This document shows, one piece after another, positions 35,901-47,393 of a DNA stretch of 64,000 nt. Made by a program: the position numbers and the translations under genes. Each line of letters begins with the position of its first letter. Within the stretch, counting starts at the first letter, position 1. Source of the DNA: Escallonia rubra (taxonomy: Eukaryota > Streptophyta > Magnoliopsida > Escalloniales > Escalloniaceae); assembly GCA_033065855.1 (NCBI GenBank), contig JAVXUO010000638.1, positions 1-64,000 on the forward strand, read 5' to 3'. Below the pieces are notes generated by a model, which worked only from the letters and a program-made list of their open reading frames with translations, had not been told where the DNA came from and did no database searches.

Positions 35901-38174
35901 GTGGGTCGAAAGTAGAAAATCTACCACCATGTCAAAAGTAGCAATTCATATGCAGGGTTTCCGACCTAACTCCAATTATCCAAAAGTCAAACAGTGCACA
36001 AAGCAATAAATGACCAGAGCACCAATGGGCACGCACAAACGAGCTAATTAGATTTGGGAGGTTACATGACCAAGACGCCAGCGTGCAGTTTAAAATCCAC
36101 TGCAAGTTCCCCTTTTTGGATGCAGAAAGCTAAAAGATGCGCGCTACTAGGAGTAGCAATTATGTAGGACAACTGGACCTTTTACGGCTTACATTGAAAC
36201 CAAAAGCTGAAAAGGTTAGAAACCTATGGGCTACGTAGCAATGTAGCATAGTGGACCTCGTAAACTTGTTTGGGATTTTGGAGAATTTAGTACGACGAGT
36301 GCACTCATCGGTACCCTTCTCACTCAATAACTACTATTTATCACATGAAATAACAAATTCTAGAAGTCATACTTTTATGTTAACTACAGTAATATTTATC
36401 CCGTGTGTTGCGCTACCCCCTCCCCTCCCTGGATCCCTTTACTATCCAAGACACCTTTGGCCGGAGTAGGCCCCTAACCGTTACTAAGTGTAGCGATTAG
36501 CGTACAAAATATACAATCTGCACATTCCACAACCTCTAGTGGACGGCCAGATCACCGATGGATAAATAACTCCACCAATAAATATGAATCGTATGGTCAT
36601 CTCACATACTACATTTGGTAACAATATTGCAATGTATTTGGTGCACTCATATTTTGTTTTTGTCATTAGATTTCGAAGCTGTATGATATGCCCGAGCGCA
36701 ATTCCTAGTCCAAAATTAACATAGCCAGTAGGGTACACGGTCGTCTCCCCTGATTGGCTGCGACTCCAGTGAAACTGAAGAAGGCAATGGCATTGAAGGC
36801 TAGCTCCCCGGATGCGCTGTACAGGGGTAGTTGAGTTTTTCCAGCAGGTTCGTGTACTATGAAAGGCTTTGTCAGATTTTTGATAAGGAAATGGAGTAGC
36901 AAACAAAAATTTAATGGTCACGTATAGTTATGTCTTTCCGTAATTGGTTTGTGGTCACTACTCCGTTCATGCATATGGTTCTCATTGTGCAAAATTTACC
37001 AACACTGCATCTTACAATCTCTCTCACTTAATTTCTTGTGTGTACTCGCTGTCCTACATTTCATTCACACAACTACCCCCTTTGACTTCCATATGCACAT
37101 ATCTATGTGTGCATGTGGAGAGAGAGAGAGAGCTTCTTTGGTTGCTTTCAATCTGTGTGAAAATGAGTGGTATATGAGCTCGACTACTACGATAATGCAG
37201 TTTAAGGAACGGAAGATGATCATTACTACAGAACCAAAGATTGAACAACAATATTGCATAACCTGTCCGTCCAAAACGTGAGCACTCTTTGAGCACACAA
37301 CCAGTTTAGCCCAATGATCATACAACCACTTTGTAACGTTAGTTGAATCATTTCCTTATCCGGTCGCGGTAATAATGTTGTTATTATTATCATGCTTTAT
37401 GTTGAGAGTTATATTGTATGGCTGTACGTATCAGGTGCATTCATAATCATAAAATGCCTTTTTTATGACTGACAACTCACTTAATTGATAATCTTAAGTA
37501 GATAGATATGTGCTCTTTAACGAGTCTGATAGTAACCAGTGCATAAACATGTCGATATAAGCAATAGAAACGTTCCTAGCAACGCAAAAGTGTCTTAAAG
37601 TCCCCACAACACCCGGCCCCGCCCGGCCTATGACTTCAGCCGGTTTTGGAAAAGTGCTTGAAAGATGGAGAGAATTGAAAGACAATATGGGGACATAAAG
37701 TGTACGACACAAGTGAAACAAAGCCAAGTCTGGAAGAACTTACCCAACTCCAGGAGGAAAGGAGAAAGAGACGCACATTAAATAGAACCATTCAGACTCG
37801 GTGAGGTCCTCAGGTGACAAGGCGGCCGAAGGCCGCCTTGCCGGCTGGCTCGACTCTCCGGCTGACAGGGAGTCATAAAGCTCTCTCAGCTGCTGGCTTC
37901 TCTGGAGGGACGCCTCCTCTGTACTAACCTCCATCGGCTGCACCGTCTTCCTAGTCTTTATTGCTCCATTGTAATAACCATCTCCCCACACTAATACCCT
38001 ATGAACAACATTATGAATAAATCATCCCAATCACAAAAACCTGGTGAGTAAATCAAATTAATCAACTTACCCTTGCTGTGGACATAGTTGCCAGAAGAGA
38101 CTGTACGTCCACTGAACCGTCTGAACCGCAGTCTGCAACATGGTCTGCAGCCGATTATTGGGCTGCGCTGCCAT
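29919..38174 (-). CDS. TT8: TT8/AN1/MYC1-type bHLH regulator of flavonoid genes (8 exons)
   Basis: bHLH (subgroup IIIf) partner of R2R3-MYB and WD40 proteins that activates late flavonoid genes for anthocyanin and proanthocyanidin. Modelled exons in transcript order: 38174-38071, 37998-37744, 35224-35128, 35016-35002, 34875-34819, 34631-34076, 31039-30174, 29999-29919. All GT-AG and in phase, 676 aa. Exon 1 starts [10 protein letters not shown]. The MYB-interacting part includes [40 protein letters not shown] and [19 protein letters not shown]. Then come a run of about 17 Glu and the clade-typical [15 protein letters not shown]. The bHLH begins [16 protein letters not shown] near residue 475, with the His-Glu-Arg triad for G-box binding. 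An ACT-like domain ([20 protein letters not shown]) ends the protein. Introns 2 (2.5 kb) and 6 (3.0 kb) are large. A glabra3-type paralogue is less likely given the C-terminal and acidic-region motifs. Confidence 0.94.
32671..33071. mobile_element. MITE-like element in TT8 intron 6
   Basis: AT-rich ~400-bp stretch with imperfect inverted ends: the left begins GAGGCTGTTTGTGATTGACT and the reverse complement of the right begins AAGAGTGTTCGGAATTGATT. There is no coding capacity. The ends belong to the same broad GNCTGTTTG type as the elements at 16461 and 41869, but the interior is not clearly shared. No target-site duplication was found. Confidence 0.5.
33054..33150. repeat. Near-perfect long inverted repeat, TT8 intron 6
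   Basis: The left arm 33054-33099 and right arm 33102-33150 are reverse complements over 46-49 bp with a few mismatches and one 3-nt gap. The 2-nt spacer (CA) makes it almost a true palindrome. The core is GAATTGGACGACCAATAAG and its complement. The left arm includes the right end of the MITE-like element, and the right arm leads into the retroposon-like segment. Confidence 0.9.
33128..33872 (+). mobile_element. Retroposon-like insertion with 225-codon open frame in TT8 intron 6
   Basis: A GC-richer block on the strand opposite TT8 carries an open frame of 225 codons (33147-33824). It starts with basic residues and a Leu/Phe-rich stretch ([16 protein letters not shown]) and shows no domain I recognise. 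About 40 bp past the stop comes TTTTAATGAAATTTGCTTAG, then a run of about ten A at 33862-33872. The 3' end therefore resembles a polyadenylated transcript, as in plant LINE tails or a processed mRNA copy. I see no reverse transcriptase. It may be a truncated LINE or retroposed host RNA. Clear flanking duplications were not found. Confidence 0.45.
34379..34431 (-). repeat. GAG/GAA trinucleotide run coding poly-Glu in TT8
   Basis: The plus strand reads as a CTC/TTC run; on the coding strand it is a mixed GAG/GAA repeat giving about 17 glutamates in exon 6. It lies in the acidic region between the MYB-interacting part and the bHLH domain, and its length is likely variable between alleles. Confidence 0.9.
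35002..35016 (-). other. 15-nt microexon of TT8 (SARIQ)
   Basis: The exon AGCGCTCGCATACAG lies between CACCAG and GTGCGT and encodes SARIQ in phase 0. It joins exon 3 (ending RAILAK) to exon 5 (starting TVVCIPLL), giving the contiguous RAILAKSARIQTVVCIP expected for the family. Automated gene finders easily miss it. Confidence 0.9.
35225..37743. other. Intron 2 of TT8
   Basis: This 2.5-kb AT-rich intron contains small open frames in all directions with no recognisable motif, a short GA run near 37118-37131 and a short palindromic motif at 36474-36500 that recurs at 42692-42717. No intact mobile element was recognised. Confidence 0.5.
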
Positions 38175-38703
38175 TTCCGCCCAAGTGTCACCTCCAACCC
38201 GAACAAGCTTGATTTTCTAATGCTTATCCATGCTGCCCGACTTTTCAAAACTGAAGCTTTCACACCCACAAAAAAGAAAAGAAAAGGAGACTAGATTACA
38301 GGTGCTTATAGGAGTTTAAAGGAGCTAAGACGCGCACAAAGTAGAGCCTGAGCTCAAAATCAACAAACCCTTTAGTCAAGTTAAAAGGGTGAGATGGAAA
38401 AAGGGAAGGAGAAAAGGTAGATAAGTGAAAAGTGCAGACTTGCAGGTGAGAAGAAAAGGTAGATGCATGATGACTTTGAGGAGGAGGAAGGTAGTATGCG
38501 CAAATCCCGAGAGAGATTCTTTTGTTCATGTAAACGTAATACAACTCTGGAAGAAAAATTCCAAAAGGGAACCAGAAGCAAGAAGAAGGGTGGTTAGATT
38601 AAGGGGGTAACAAGATTTTCAGAGGGAGGAGTTAGTTAGGGTTCTTAAAAGGAAGACGGAGAAGAATGGGGTTTTTGACTGGTTGGTCTACCAGACAGTT
38701 GAT

Positions 38704-38716
38704 GCTATTTATTTTT
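38704..38716 (-). promoter_or_regulatory. Possible TATA-like element of TT8
   Basis: On the minus strand the sequence reads AAATAAATAGC about 530 bp upstream of the TT8 start codon. It is the best TATA-like string downstream of the G-box. The transcription start is not known, so this is only a candidate. Confidence 0.3.
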
Positions 38717-38804
38717 GTTTTATTGATATAAGCTATTAATTTATGCTTAATTTTATTTTATGTGGCCCTTGGATCATGTGAGTCGGGCATGCAAAAGTTT
38801 GTAG

Positions 38805-38810
38805 CACGTG
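38805..38810. promoter_or_regulatory. G-box CACGTG upstream of TT8
   Basis: A palindromic CACGTG within GCACGTGC lies 631 bp upstream of the TT8 start codon. bHLH proteins with the His-Glu-Arg triad, including this gene's own product, bind such sites. Together with the nearby AC-rich MYB site it fits known TT8 self-activation by MYB-bHLH-WD40 complexes. Confidence 0.6.
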
Positions 38811-38885
38811 CGTAGGTGGGAAGCGGGAATCTGATTGGGCGTCGGCTCCCTGCGGCTGCCTATTACATTCCACCAATCATCTCTT

Positions 38886-38900
38886 ACCTACCAACCAACC
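38886..38900. promoter_or_regulatory. AC-rich MYB-binding element cluster upstream of TT8
   Basis: ACCTACCAACCAACC contains an AC element (ACCTACC) followed by overlapping ACCAACC units, the type bound by R2R3-MYB proteins. It lies about 75 bp upstream (relative to TT8) of the G-box. Confidence 0.55.
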
Positions 38901-41868
38901 ACACAGACTTCAAATCTTCTTGTAACTGGATGAACCAAATTATCTTGGTGACGACCCAAAAGAAAAAAAGAAAATTAAAAGTTTTGATTTCTTGGTCAGT
39001 GCTACGCTTTTGTTTTGTTTGTGGATAATTAGCTCTTAATTCTTTTTGTAAACACTATTTTAGTTAATGAAGGAGTAGGACAAGCGAGCGAGCAACGCGA
39101 GCGAATTTGTAGTCTCTGCATATAATTAGCTCTTTGAAATCCTCGTGACTACATGAGGTTGATATCCTCCTCTTTCTTCTCGCAGAAGCCGTTGGCGTGC
39201 TATTCACATACTTAGAAGGAGGGTAAATTACATAAATGATTCTTTATCATAATGTGCTATCAATTCAATATCTATAAAATATTTCTACCTACCTTTTTGT
39301 GGTTATTTTTATCCTTTTCGTCAATTTTGACAACTAATTAATGGTCAAAATAGAAGACAAACATCATAAAATAACGGTTTTAAAGTTTGAAAAACAAAAT
39401 AATAATAATAATAAAATTGAGTACCCAACTTAACAAGTCAACTCATAATTGAGTCCCCCCCATTGCTGGGGTTGAGTTCCTGCCAATCCCCCTCCCCTCC
39501 CCTTATAATTATCGCCCGCATCCAGGACGACAAGGGTGGTGCCCAGCTTGACACGACGTATGAGTTGGCTTTGGTGGCACCGGCAACCGCCATCATCACT
39601 ACCAACAACCCAACTCCACCCTCTATTAGCCCGATGCACCACCTTCATCCTCATTGATAAACCATATCCGTAGCCACCACCGCCATTGTAAACCCTGTGG
39701 TGGGAGCGGTTGGTGTGGTGGTGCTCGGGTTTAAGGTTGCGGTAGGGGAGGCGATTTGCGTCAGACTTGGGTGAAATGGCCCCTTTGGTTCAGAACGAGA
39801 AATGGTGTGTAATTATCATATTTGTCCTTTAATTTGACCATTTAATGGTCAAAACTGAGGAAAATAAAGGGTTATATTGGAACATTTAATATTTTTTCTT
39901 TTCTCTTCAATATTGGCTACTTTTCTTTTTTTCTTTTGAAAATTCCAATCTTCTGCCTCTCTTAAGCTTGTGTTTCATCAATGGCACCTAGCTGTTTGGT
40001 TCTACAAGAATTAAAACACAAGGCTAGCTTCTTAATACTATACAAAATAGGATTGCAAATGCCTCTATAACATCTAACAATTTACCAATTATGTTTTTCG
40101 TGTCCCAATAAACTAAAACTTGAGGAAAGTTCTCATTTTTTGCCCAGGACAAATTTCGGCTACGCTCAAGTACATTTTCTTCTGGTCGTTCTCTTACAAG
40201 CATAACTTTGACATCAATTTAGGAAGGAGAGGGACAATGGAACCATTTGCCGTTACTTACTTGTTGGTGGCCTTGGTAACCCCCATGATTCTTGAAAAGT
40301 AGAATCGATTTCAAACAAATCTCAACGTAAGTTCTACGAAAAATAACAACAACAAAGTATTTTAACCGATAGGGACAAGACAAAATTGGAAATTAAAAAA
40401 AAATAACAAATGAGCCTCCTCTCATTGTAGTCTTTGAAAACAATTGCACGGAGAGATCTGGTTATTTGTTTGAAACCAAAGGTCCAAATGCCAGAAACCC
40501 TAATAGACAAAGTTCACGTTTCTGTACAGTGAAGGGCGGTTCAAGGAGCATCGCCCTTGCTTAACTTTCGGACAAGTGTCATCCCAAAACGAGGATCCTA
40601 TATGATGAACGGTCCCCTTCTTACGAGAAACAAGTTTCGTACTATCCCCATTCCAGATGGTTCTCCCTTATCATTTGTTGATCCATTTGGACCACATTTA
40701 TTGAATTTTTTTATGTTTTTATGTTCGTCTTCACTTTCACATTGATTCACCTCCGAGTCACTTCTTCCATCAATCTTATTCTCCGAGTAAATAATCTACC
40801 TACATTTTTTTAGATGATTTAAATATCTGCAAAAACTGGGGTAACTGAACACGACTGATACAAATCCCTGGACAGGTGCTTGTTTCCTGTTAAAGGATTT
40901 GATACCATTTTGCACGCACCACGATCTTCAGCATTCCTCTTCATGCCACTTCGATTTTAAAATCACCCATATCTGGTCTTAGGGTCGAGATCTTGTTAAA
41001 ACAACATTTTCTAGTTTCAAAGCATTTATCACACGAGAATCTTGTTTTTGCGGCTTCGATAATTTCGACTATATTACTCAAGTTTCGACTAAACGATTTT
41101 GTCCACCTGATGTTGCTAGTCGTTAGACGTTTCATCTTTACAGCCTGTCTAGTAAGACTCAAATTACATCTAAAGGACATTTATTGATGCTTTTGTTTTT
41201 GGGTGCAAATTTTTGCCTTTTTCCTTTATATCTTGGCATGAAGAAAGCAGTGGATGCTTGTGGACATTTGGTAGTGGTGCATTTGAAAAAGAATGTGGGT
41301 AATCACTCTGTAAAGTAGGTCTAAATTCTTACTTCTCACTTGGTATTCCATCCTCATTTTGGGTGGTAGACAAGAGCCAAGAGATGCAAAGCACTGTGTA
41401 GCAGGTGAAAAATGGTGGAAGTAGGTGAGAAAATATACATGGAATTTGGGATGGTGACGTTTAGCTAATAAGCCTCATCTGCTCTTGCCTCCACCCCTTA
41501 ATCAGTCGTTCCCATCTAACATTCTCACCGGCCATTCTAGTGATGCCTCCTCCAACTATTCCATATCGTGTTGGAAAGTGAAGCGATATTTGTACTCTAC
41601 TTTTAGCAGCTGAGCGCAAGTATCACTAAAGGTCATATATACTGGTACTTAAAAGACTTTTAGCAAGGAAAGTGGAGTTTAAATATCATTTCTTCATTGA
41701 AAATTTTTGCATATTATGAAACTGATTTCATGATGCGTGATCACGAGCGAGGTTAGCTTAAGCTTCCGTTAAGCTTTAACATCCTAGATTCAATAACGCA
41801 TGTTTCAAGTGATGACTTGGGGACTATATTGATCATCATTTTCTACAAAATCTAGTTGGTAGAAACTA

Positions 41869-42226
41869 AGGCTCTGTTTGGTAACGTTTATTATTCTAGT
41901 TTTTTCTTCACTTTTGTAAACTGGAGAAAATAAACGCATTTGGCACACAGTTTTTTTTTTCTTCAGTTTTGAAAACTCTCATTTATGAGTTTTGAGTTTT
42001 GATTTTTATTTTGAGACCACCACAGCCACCCGCTCATCGCCGGCGGTGAACGCCGGCCGGCAACCAACGCCACGCCCCACCACCGCCACTGCAAATCACC
42101 ACCAAAGAAAAAACTCAAAATAAAAAATTGGGTAATCAAACACCCATTTGTTTTTTGTAAAAAAAAAATAAACTATTTTTTTTTAAACAGAAAACCAAAA
42201 CTAGAAGTGTTTTCAAACGCTATCTA
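41869..42226. mobile_element. hAT-like MITE, copy B
   Basis: The left end reads GGCTCTGTTTGGTAACG; the right end, reverse-complemented, reads TAGATAGCGTTTGAAAACAC. The interior shares TTTTGTAAACTGGAGAAAA and ATTGGGTAATCAAACACC with copy A at 16461-16846. The centre includes a GC-rich stretch (about 42015-42100) of CCACC/CGCCG repeats. No coding capacity. Confidence 0.65.
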
Positions 42227-42327
42227 AAATTCCGTTGATGCTGCTAGTCAACTCCTTCAAATATTCCAAAATTTGGTAGTAGGAGACTAGTCTTAGAAAT
42301 ACATTCTTTGTGGAGTGATGCACAAGA

Positions 42328-42404
42328 TAAGGTTTATTTCTTAGTCAATATTCTTGAATAATTTTCAGGTTGATTCTTAGTCAATATTCTTGAACAATTT
42401 TCTT
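42328..42404. repeat. Short two-copy tandem repeat (~36 bp)
   Basis: TTCTTAGTCAATATTCTTGAA followed by the similar ...ATAATTTTC/ACAATTTTC tract occurs twice in a row with a period of about 36 bp, just downstream of MITE copy B. Confidence 0.7.
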
Positions 42405-42462
42405 GACAATTATCTTTATTCTTGATATGTACTTTGGCCAATATATTTTATGGCGATTTGGC

Positions 42463-42560
42463 CAAATTATATATATATGGACATACATACATAAATATAT
42501 GTATATAGGCATATATGTGTTGTGTGTGTGTGTGTACACACACATACATATGTATATGGA
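42463..42560. repeat. TA/TATG/TG/CA microsatellite cluster
   Basis: Mixed alternating purine-pyrimidine tract with TA, ACATAC, TGTG and ACAC runs, able to fold on itself because the TG run is followed by a CA run. Confidence 0.85.
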
Positions 42561-42749
42561 GTTGACCCACATCTAACACCAGGTAACTGCCGGATAAGTG
42601 CTTACTTTTCTCTAGCTCTCATTTAGCCATCCACGTGTAATCGTGGACGACTTAGATTAGTTTTTTTTTTTTACCTCCAACTCGCTTAATTGAACCGTTA
42701 CACTTAGTAGCGGTTAGACGAGTAGGCCCTCCTTACCCATTTCCCTTTC

Positions 42750-42751
<2 letters not shown>

Positions 42752-42780
<29 letters not shown>
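42752..42780. repeat. (TG)n microsatellite
   Basis: About 14 TG units in intergenic sequence. Confidence 0.95.
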
Positions 42781-42782
<2 letters not shown>

Positions 42783-43685
42783 ATCCATTTCCTTCTCTCT
42801 CTTTCCCGCTCATCCTCCCTCAAGCAACACTTTTGGTAAGTAATATGATCTTTGCTTGTATTTAAAAAAGAAAAATTCTTTTGAGACCCTTTTTTTGTGT
42901 TAAAGATTGTTCTTAAGACCAAAAGAATTGTTTTTTCGTTTACTCATTTACACACATAGACATATGACACACATAGTAGTTCGGCCCATAGGCGAGGCTC
43001 TGCCTTGACCCAAACATTACTGTAAAACTCTATTTGGGCTGCCTTGGCTGCTGTTTGACTTGAAAATAGAAACTTGATCTTTGAAATTGGACAACAAGCT
43101 GCAGTCTAAAACTAATTGGGTCATGTCACATTTAAGGGAACAAACTTCATTTTTAGCCCATCAGAGGCAACTGGGCCTTGACTACATAGCTCGGATGGCC
43201 CTGCCCATTCCTTGGGCTCCAATTTCGCATCCAATGCGTGTTTCTTTGTCCAACATCAATAGTATATTTAACGAAACTGTACTGCTACCCAAAATATAGG
43301 CCGGTACAAATATTTTTGTCTTCTACCACCGGTAAGATAACTCTTTACATTTTGAATTAGTTAAAATATTGCTCTGTATCGATTGTACCGACAGGTAAAA
43401 GTGATACTGATCGAGACCTATGTACTAGTCAAGATATTTGAATTGACCCTATAAAGACTAAAGAGGAAAAGCCCTACGTTAAACTATCTCGATCAAAGCT
43501 TTTGTAACATCCTCCAATTTCCAGTTTGCCTCTCTTCATCATAATTTTCATCACATTTTCCAGAGAGTCTCCTGACAAGCCTTGACTCCCTTCAATTTTC
43601 ATTAGAATTATCAGTTTGCTTTTGTTTTTCTTCTTGACTTTTCATTAAATTCTTTCATCTATCTGATGTATTGCTTCACATGCAC

Positions 43686-43708
43686 AAACACACACACACA
43701 CACACACA
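43686..43708. repeat. (CA)n microsatellite
   Basis: About 11 CA units in intergenic sequence. Confidence 0.9.
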
Positions 43709-44345
43709 ATAGCTTATTTTTAAACAAACAACTTGTTTTTCTATAAGAATCTGCTCATGATATACTCCGGGTAGTTGAAAAGAGAGTAATTCTAGAGGAG
43801 GTAGGCTTAATCAACTATCGTTGTTCATCCTCACGCAAGCGTTTAAGCTTCATTGCTTTCCTTGGCCGGTATAGACTCCAAGACTATCTTAACAGGGCCT
43901 CCTACTTTAGTTAGGTACACCTTAGGCAAAGTAGCTGACTAAGATTTAGTTCATGCCTTGCCTTTAAGTTTATTATTCGAGAGAAGGTAATGCAATCGAG
44001 GAGAGCTCCTTCGTACAAAGAGACTCTTATCACTATGTTGAATGATCGATCATTAAGTTTATTGTTTACAAACTTTGCTATATCTTATTCGGCTTATCAA
44101 TGATCACTATTATGTATGTTTTGAAAATGTAAATTTTACTGGACTATAATGTCACACAATTTGATTCTTATCTATTTTCCTTGAATGAATATGATTCACT
44201 TCTTGCATCTGTTTGCCCCTATTTCTATTACATACCTATTCAACCGTCCTAAGTTGTACCGGACCAAAGAGCGGTGGAAAAACAAAGAAAAAGGTTTTGC
44301 GCGGTTAATTAAGTTACAAATTAAAAAAAAAAGTGAAATTTTGAC

Positions 44346-44443
44346 CTGATGAAAGCTCATATTGGCTATCACTATCAGATGCAGAACGCAAATACGGAGA
44401 GGTACACTTAACCTTCCCAGCATGCAGCAGTTTCCTTGAACCC
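44346..44443 (-). pseudogene. Orphan exon-like stretch, minus strand
   Basis: On the minus strand a 98-nt open segment lies between TTTCAG and GTCAAA, and in one frame reads GSRKLLHAGKVKCTSPYLRS followed by a Ser/Asp-rich part. Splice-like borders and a protein-like composition suggest an exon, but I find no partner exons and no family match. It could be a gene fragment or chance. Confidence 0.25.
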
Positions 44444-45810
44444 CTGAAACAAAAGAAAGTGCTAGTGACAAAAACCTAACTTAAATGGGCAAATCAAGAA
44501 CAGTAATCCTCAAGTAGTCACTCAGTGACCAGCCACAGCCATCAGATTTGTCCAACGTACAAATGATTACGATATGAATTGGTGGACTCTCCACTTAGCT
44601 TATTTATTTGTCTTCTCTCTTGCACTTCCTTTTATCACTTTGATCACCTTGGCTCACTTGTTCACACCTCCAAAAGTTACTAGGGAAAATTGTATGGCCT
44701 TTCCCATCTCACCTTCCCAAAACATGCAATCTTTTGCTACCAAATTTAGCCAAACTTAGGGGTATACATTTGTTTACAAAGAGCATGATGCTGGTCTTGG
44801 GTCAGTCCAATTTAATTGATAGTGTCACCCACTACTAGATCGATCCAACCAAAATTGTACAACAATTTGAGGTGTGATACTCAAGGTATTTTGACTTTGA
44901 GCATAACGACGATTGCCCTTGGCAAGACAGTTTGGACACCAACACCAAATAAACTGTTGTCATTTGATTCGGTGTATGTTTATTTTTTCTTAGACTTTCT
45001 CAATAGTCAATTCGTGCACGTGCACGCAGACACGCATATACACTAGTGCCACCATCCATCGACAATAATATTATATAACTCATTCCGTACCACCACTTTT
45101 TATACTTCTAGAATTCCGTATCATTCAACCATGCGAACAATTAAAAATCACACGCTTTTACAACTAACACTGATATGTTTTCAATTGCAATAAGTAAATC
45201 AAAACATATCCTGTAATTGCAAAAGAGATAGTAATTTGTGACATGCAATAATATTTTCTTTAAGAAAACTCTACAAATGAGAGCTTTGGAACCAAATTAG
45301 CTGAAGTCTTGTGGAGCCAAGTTTCCACTCAAAAGTAGCTGATCACTCCTTCAAAGTCACTTTGATAACCTAATCCCCACTAGTGGGCACTTATGTACTA
45401 CTCCGGGTTTTAAACAATAAGCAAGCATGGCTGCCAAATGAATAGAAATTTGACAAACAAAAAGTTTCCTGAAAAGCTGACCATTATCTCTTTTGTGAAG
45501 GGTATGCAGTTCTCAAATCACTTTATAACTTGACTTTCGTTGCCGTTTAGCTTTTCTCTTCTTCTGCTAGAAGTCCGTTTGAATACGGAGTACGGAATTC
45601 AGTACAAGAAAGCATATGAATCCGTACAAGTTTGTGCTCTTATGTTTATCTTTCCGCCTTCATCAATATACAATATACAAATGATTCATATTAACCTCGA
45701 AACTTAGAGAAACTTGGAGAAACCATATTCACCAGAGGTTGATAGATTAAGTAGCCTTAATTCAGTTTCACTAAAGAGGAAGTCAGAATAAATCTGCGAG
45801 AATCAGTTAA

Positions 45811-46342
45811 TTAACTCCAAGCAGCAAACCTTGTACCTTGACAGAGCTTATGGTTCATCTGATGACCAGTAATGTCCGTCTAAGGATGGAAATCTGCTCG
45901 GATTCAGAGCTATTGGATGTTTATGAAGATGCCCTCACAGCTATGCACCACAATATTGCCCAAGCTGTGCTGCATGGTTCCCTGTTTTCTTCGAAACTCA
46001 CTGCTGGCATTGCAGCCAAGTTGTCTTGCCCAAGTTGCTTGTTAATATCTCACCCCCAATTCCTGAGTCCAAATTCAATCTGGTTAATCAGAATAAAAAA
46101 GGTAAAATAGAAATCTACGGAGTCAAATAAGAACAAAACTCTGGCAACAGGAAATAAACTTGTGATGAAACAGACAACAGATAGTGCCTCCGACATGATA
46201 GATACAACGCATTACAGGAAAGTGGTGCTGGCAGTTTCCAGGAAGTCATCGGTAGTTCAGGAGATTCCACCTTTTGACCTGGTTGTACTCAACTTAATCG
46301 ATCTTCCTTGGACTCAATTTGATCAAGGTCTCAGCTAAAAGA
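45811..46342 (+). pseudogene. Orphan two-exon coding-like stretch, unidentified
   Basis: An open segment to 46101 reads ELMVHLMTSNVRLRMEICSD and continues with a helix-like ELLDVYEDALTAMHHNIAQA. It ends at a plausible donor (AAAAAG/GTAAAA). A 72-nt gap ending AAACAG leads, in the same phase, into 46174-46342, which reads DTTHYRKVVLAVSRKSSVVQ and so on to a TAA stop. Composition looks protein-like on this strand only. There is no convincing start; an in-frame stop lies at 45808-45810. I do not recognise the family. It may be the 3' end of a displaced or decayed host gene. Confidence 0.35.
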
Positions 46343-47393
46343 CCATAGGTGGTAGCCATCGTCTCATAAACCGTAAATTCTTAAAGACGTGTGTCCAACC
46401 ACGTGTTAGTGTTTTTCAAAATATAGTGTCAAAGTTTGGTTCATTGTGTTTGGCAAAATGATTAAAGGAATGTGAAGAGACAAAAAGGAAAGAATCTCAC
46501 ATAGAAGAGAATTGAAAAGGTAAGTGAGTATATAATAAAGAACTCCATTTTACTTTATTACTTATGTGGTATGCTAAGGTGTATGCATGTGGGGCAACTG
46601 CAAGCAACAGTGGGCAACTGCAGGCAACAGCACAACGGAACGGTTACACTTGCACTGGTTCGGGTTATACTCGTACGGTTGCACCTGTTGGGCAGCTGAT
46701 TAGTTACCAGTCCGAATCTGAATCGTTAATCTTAACGGTTTTTTATCCAACGGTCCAAATTGCTTCGGTGATGATGAAAATGTGTGACCCTTGATTAGCA
46801 ACCACTAGTACTTTATAAATACAATGGTTAGATTTTCGGACCTAATGATTAGCTTTTATTCTCTTTGTATTTTGGAGGATATTTGCTTGTAACCCATTGC
46901 ACACCGTTTTTTATGAAATCTTAAGGAAAGCGTTTTACAACGTGTCTCGAAACCGATTTTTCTTTCGGTCAAAGCCATACCATATACCACCAACACCACA
47001 TGCACAAGAAACATCAGTCTTAAACACATGATCATCCTTTGAATCGTTGGATGTCGTGGAATGACGCATACACCAGTTTCTCTGTGGTTGTTATACAAAT
47101 CGTACCCCAAAGACTACATATCATAGTACCCGATCACCGTCATGGTGTCACTCTCAAAAGGATTTTGATTCCGACAGGAGACGTTGCATTCACATTTGGC
47201 GAAAAGACAGCCTCCTAAAGTTTCGAAGGGTAGACTCTTGGCCAAGCGTGTCCCACTGAGCTCAAAATTGAATCAATTAATAGATAAATGCTTATACACA
47301 CAACATTTGATTTCTAGATGTTACCTCATTAGCCAGAACAGTGGATGGTGTGCCAGAGGCCACTGTCCACTTTGGCACTTGAATGGCATGCGA

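Noticed and set aside
39463-39657. 64-codon frames on both strands near 39.5 kb
   Set aside because: Pro/Thr-rich low-complexity translation of a CCA/ACC-biased stretch, without start context or family motif.
46560-46640. GGGCAACTGCA(A/G)GCAACAG near-repeat as a tandem array
   Set aside because: Only two or three short degenerate units are present, too few to call a repeat feature.
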